From Phycisphaerae bacterium (GTDB lineage Bacteria; Planctomycetota; Phycisphaerae; UBA1845; PWPN01), in assembly GCA_012729395.1 (NCBI GenBank), contig JAAYDF010000245.1, forward strand, positions 1 to 55,126: a stretch of 55,126 bases of DNA. The letters are read 5' to 3'. The notes under the pieces were generated by a model. It was given only the letters and a program-made list of their open reading frames with translations, was not told the DNA's origin and searched no databases. Both the position numbers and the translations under genes were made by a program. Positions 53,867 to 55,126 of the stretch are shown one piece after another (the stretch's first letter is position 1; every line of letters begins with the position of its first letter).

Positions 53867-55084
53867 GTGACCGGCATGTATCCTACGCTGAATCAGATGC
53901 TCGATTTGCTGAGCGTGGACGCGGACCGGCTGGCGGCGGCCCGGCAACGGCAAGCGGCCGTCTGGTACCGGCAAAAACCCGACCGCGTGCCTATCCTCCT
54001 GGGCCGCAGCGAGTCCCGGCAAGTCGCCGACCGAGTCGGTCCCCAGCACCTGCGGCTCTGTGAGCATCAACTTCGCGGCGGTTCGCCCGTGCCCGAGTAC
54101 CACAACTTCGACCACTACACCCTCCGCGAGCAGTTCCACGACCCAGTAAGCATGCTCATCGAGTCGCTGTGGGACATGATCGGCTGGGCCCGCACGCCCG
54201 GCGACGCCATGCTCTCGCTGCGTCCCAACTACGGCGTGGGCACGGTGGCCAGCGTGTTCGGCTGCGGGATCGACCTCGGCGAGCACGATATGCCCTGGGT
54301 GACCGACCGCCCCGACCGCGAGAAGCTGCTGGAGGTGGATCTCGACAACCTGGAGCGGCTGGGACTCATCCCGCGGGTCATCGAGTTCATCCAACTGACC
54401 CGCGAGACGCTGTGCGATTTCCCTGACGTACACGTGTTCATGCCCGACCTGCAGGGGCCGATGAACACCGCGTTTCTCCTTCGCCAGCAGGAGATCTTCA
54501 TCGAGATGCTCGCCGACGCCGAGTACTACCATCAACTCATGGCCGTGGTCACCGAGGTTTTTCTGCGATTGACGCGGCGGCTCAAAAAGGAGATCGGCGA
54601 ACCGCTCGACAGCGGGTGCCACGGAGCTTTGTACATGGCCCGCGGCGGAGTCCGGGTGGTCGATGACGTGAGCATCATGCTCTCGCCCCAGCAGTACCGC
54701 GAGTTTTCGCTGCCGTATGTGCGGCAATGCCTTGCCCCGTTTGGCGGCGGGTGGGTGCACAGTTGCGGCAACATCCTCCACCAGCTTGACGCCTATCTGG
54801 AGACGCCGGAGATCCACTGCGTCAACTTCGGCGAGCCGGAGTATTACGATTTCAGCGAGCTTCTGCCGCGTTTCGCCGCCGCGGGCAAGTTCTGCTACGG
54901 CGGGCCGGTCCGCGAGCCCGACGAATCGCTGCCCGACTACCTGCGCCGCACGGCCGACGCCATGCAGGGCCATTTGACCACGCTGATCTTCATGCCCCGC
55001 GTCCGCGGGCAGGACATGCGCGAAGGCGACTGGCCCGCCCCGCAAGAAACATTGCGGCTCTGGGAGAAAATGGTGTCAGGATGA
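53867..55084 (+). CDS. URO-D-fold protein with HxC zinc motif (MtaA-like)
   Basis: From GTG 53867 (or ATG 53876) it is 405 residues. It has the URO-D barrel and the pattern WVHSCGN with His298 and Cys300, plus Cys343 (KFCYGG). This is the zinc site of MtaA/MtbA-type corrinoid methyltransferases, so methyl transfer rather than decarboxylation is likely. The last four codons and the stop (KMVSG, 55070-55084) are formed by the GGTGTCAGGATGA repeat. It is a paralogue of 51092-52162 but the zinc ligands differ. Confidence 0.85.
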   Translation: MTGMYPTLNQMLDLLSVDADRLAAARQRQAAVWYRQKPDRVPILLGRSESRQVADRVGPQHLRLCEHQLRGGSPVPEYHNFDHYTLREQFHDPVSMLIESLWDMIGWARTPGDAMLSLRPNYGVGTVASVFGCGIDLGEHDMPWVTDRPDREKLLEVDLDNLERLGLIPRVIEFIQLTRETLCDFPDVHVFMPDLQGPMNTAFLLRQQEIFIEMLADAEYYHQLMAVVTEVFLRLTRRLKKEIGEPLDSGCHGALYMARGGVRVVDDVSIMLSPQQYREFSLPYVRQCLAPFGGGWVHSCGNILHQLDAYLETPEIHCVNFGEPEYYDFSELLPRFAAAGKFCYGGPVREPDESLPDYLRRTADAMQGHLTTLIFMPRVRGQDMREGDWPAPQETLRLWEKMVSG

Positions 55085-55110
55085 TTTTCTGACCTGAAAA
55101 GGTGTCAGGA
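55072..55110 (+). repeat. GGTGTCAGGA repeats at the end of the second URO-D-like gene
   Basis: GGTGTCAGGATGATTTT (55072-55088) is identical to the arms at 4738-4754 and 4821-4837. A second GGTGTCAGGA follows at 55101-55110. The first supplies the end of the reading frame of the URO-D-like gene. The window stops 16 bases later, so a paired inverted arm may lie outside. Confidence 0.8.
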
Positions 55111-55126
55111 ACCTTGAATGCGGTCG

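Overview
The window is high-GC DNA that looks like a chromosomal segment of a planctomycete (Planctomycetota, probably Phycisphaerae-like). The grounds are two type II pseudopilin-like proteins with the [17 protein letters not shown] start, a DUF1080 protein, two sodium:solute symporters, several Gfo/Idh/MocA oxidoreductases, URO-D-fold paralogues, a Tat-exported protein, a FliD/FliS pair, and many short palindromic dispersed repeats. This placement is inference; there is no rRNA gene to confirm it.

Layout. 0-5.6 kb: TypA/BipA GTPase on the plus strand, then on the minus strand a membrane-anchored nuclease, a nucleotide-sugar epimerase, a 2-hydroxyacid dehydrogenase and an ankyrin lipoprotein. 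5.9-10.7 kb: isoprenoid precursor genes (prenyl diphosphate synthase, DXS) and a Tat lipoprotein. 10.7-14.2 kb: a repeat-rich gap, an AlkA-like glycosylase and a secreted transglutaminase. 14.5-31.5 kb is almost all minus strand: an AraC/GyrI regulator, a Gfo/Idh-aldo/keto reductase fusion, TPR/HEAT proteins, an AlaC-like aminotransferase, FliS, a very large FliD, PlsC, a pseudopilin coupled to a zinc-ribbon protein, an RsbU-type phosphatase and a DUF192 lipoprotein. 31.6-41.9 kb: a nicotinate phosphoribosyltransferase-like protein, an SGNH hydrolase, a DUF1080 protein, a radical SAM enzyme, a secreted beta-helix protein, a CPBP protease and an MmeI-type methyltransferase that lacks its nuclease core.

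42.2-55.1 kb looks like a catabolic and transport region. A symporter and a GntR/FadR-type regulator on the minus strand face an aldolase, oxidoreductase and SDR set on the plus strand. After a pseudopilin and a clear terminator comes a tightly overlapping symporter, URO-D-like and Nramp-like operon, followed by a second URO-D-like gene. A role in uptake and breakdown of a sugar-acid or methylated substrate is a guess; no substrate can be read from the sequence.

The most unusual structure is non-coding. There are several families of short palindromes and tandem repeats: 23-25 bp tandem arrays with related cores at 11.5, 38.5 and 53.7 kb, a roughly 100-bp imperfect palindromic element at 11.4 and 36.9 kb with a shorter form at 53.8 kb, GGTGTCAGGA repeats placed exactly at gene ends, and long-arm hairpins around the isoprenoid genes. 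No transposase, CRISPR array, rRNA or tRNA gene was found. Starts were chosen from Shine-Dalgarno spacing and family N-termini where possible.
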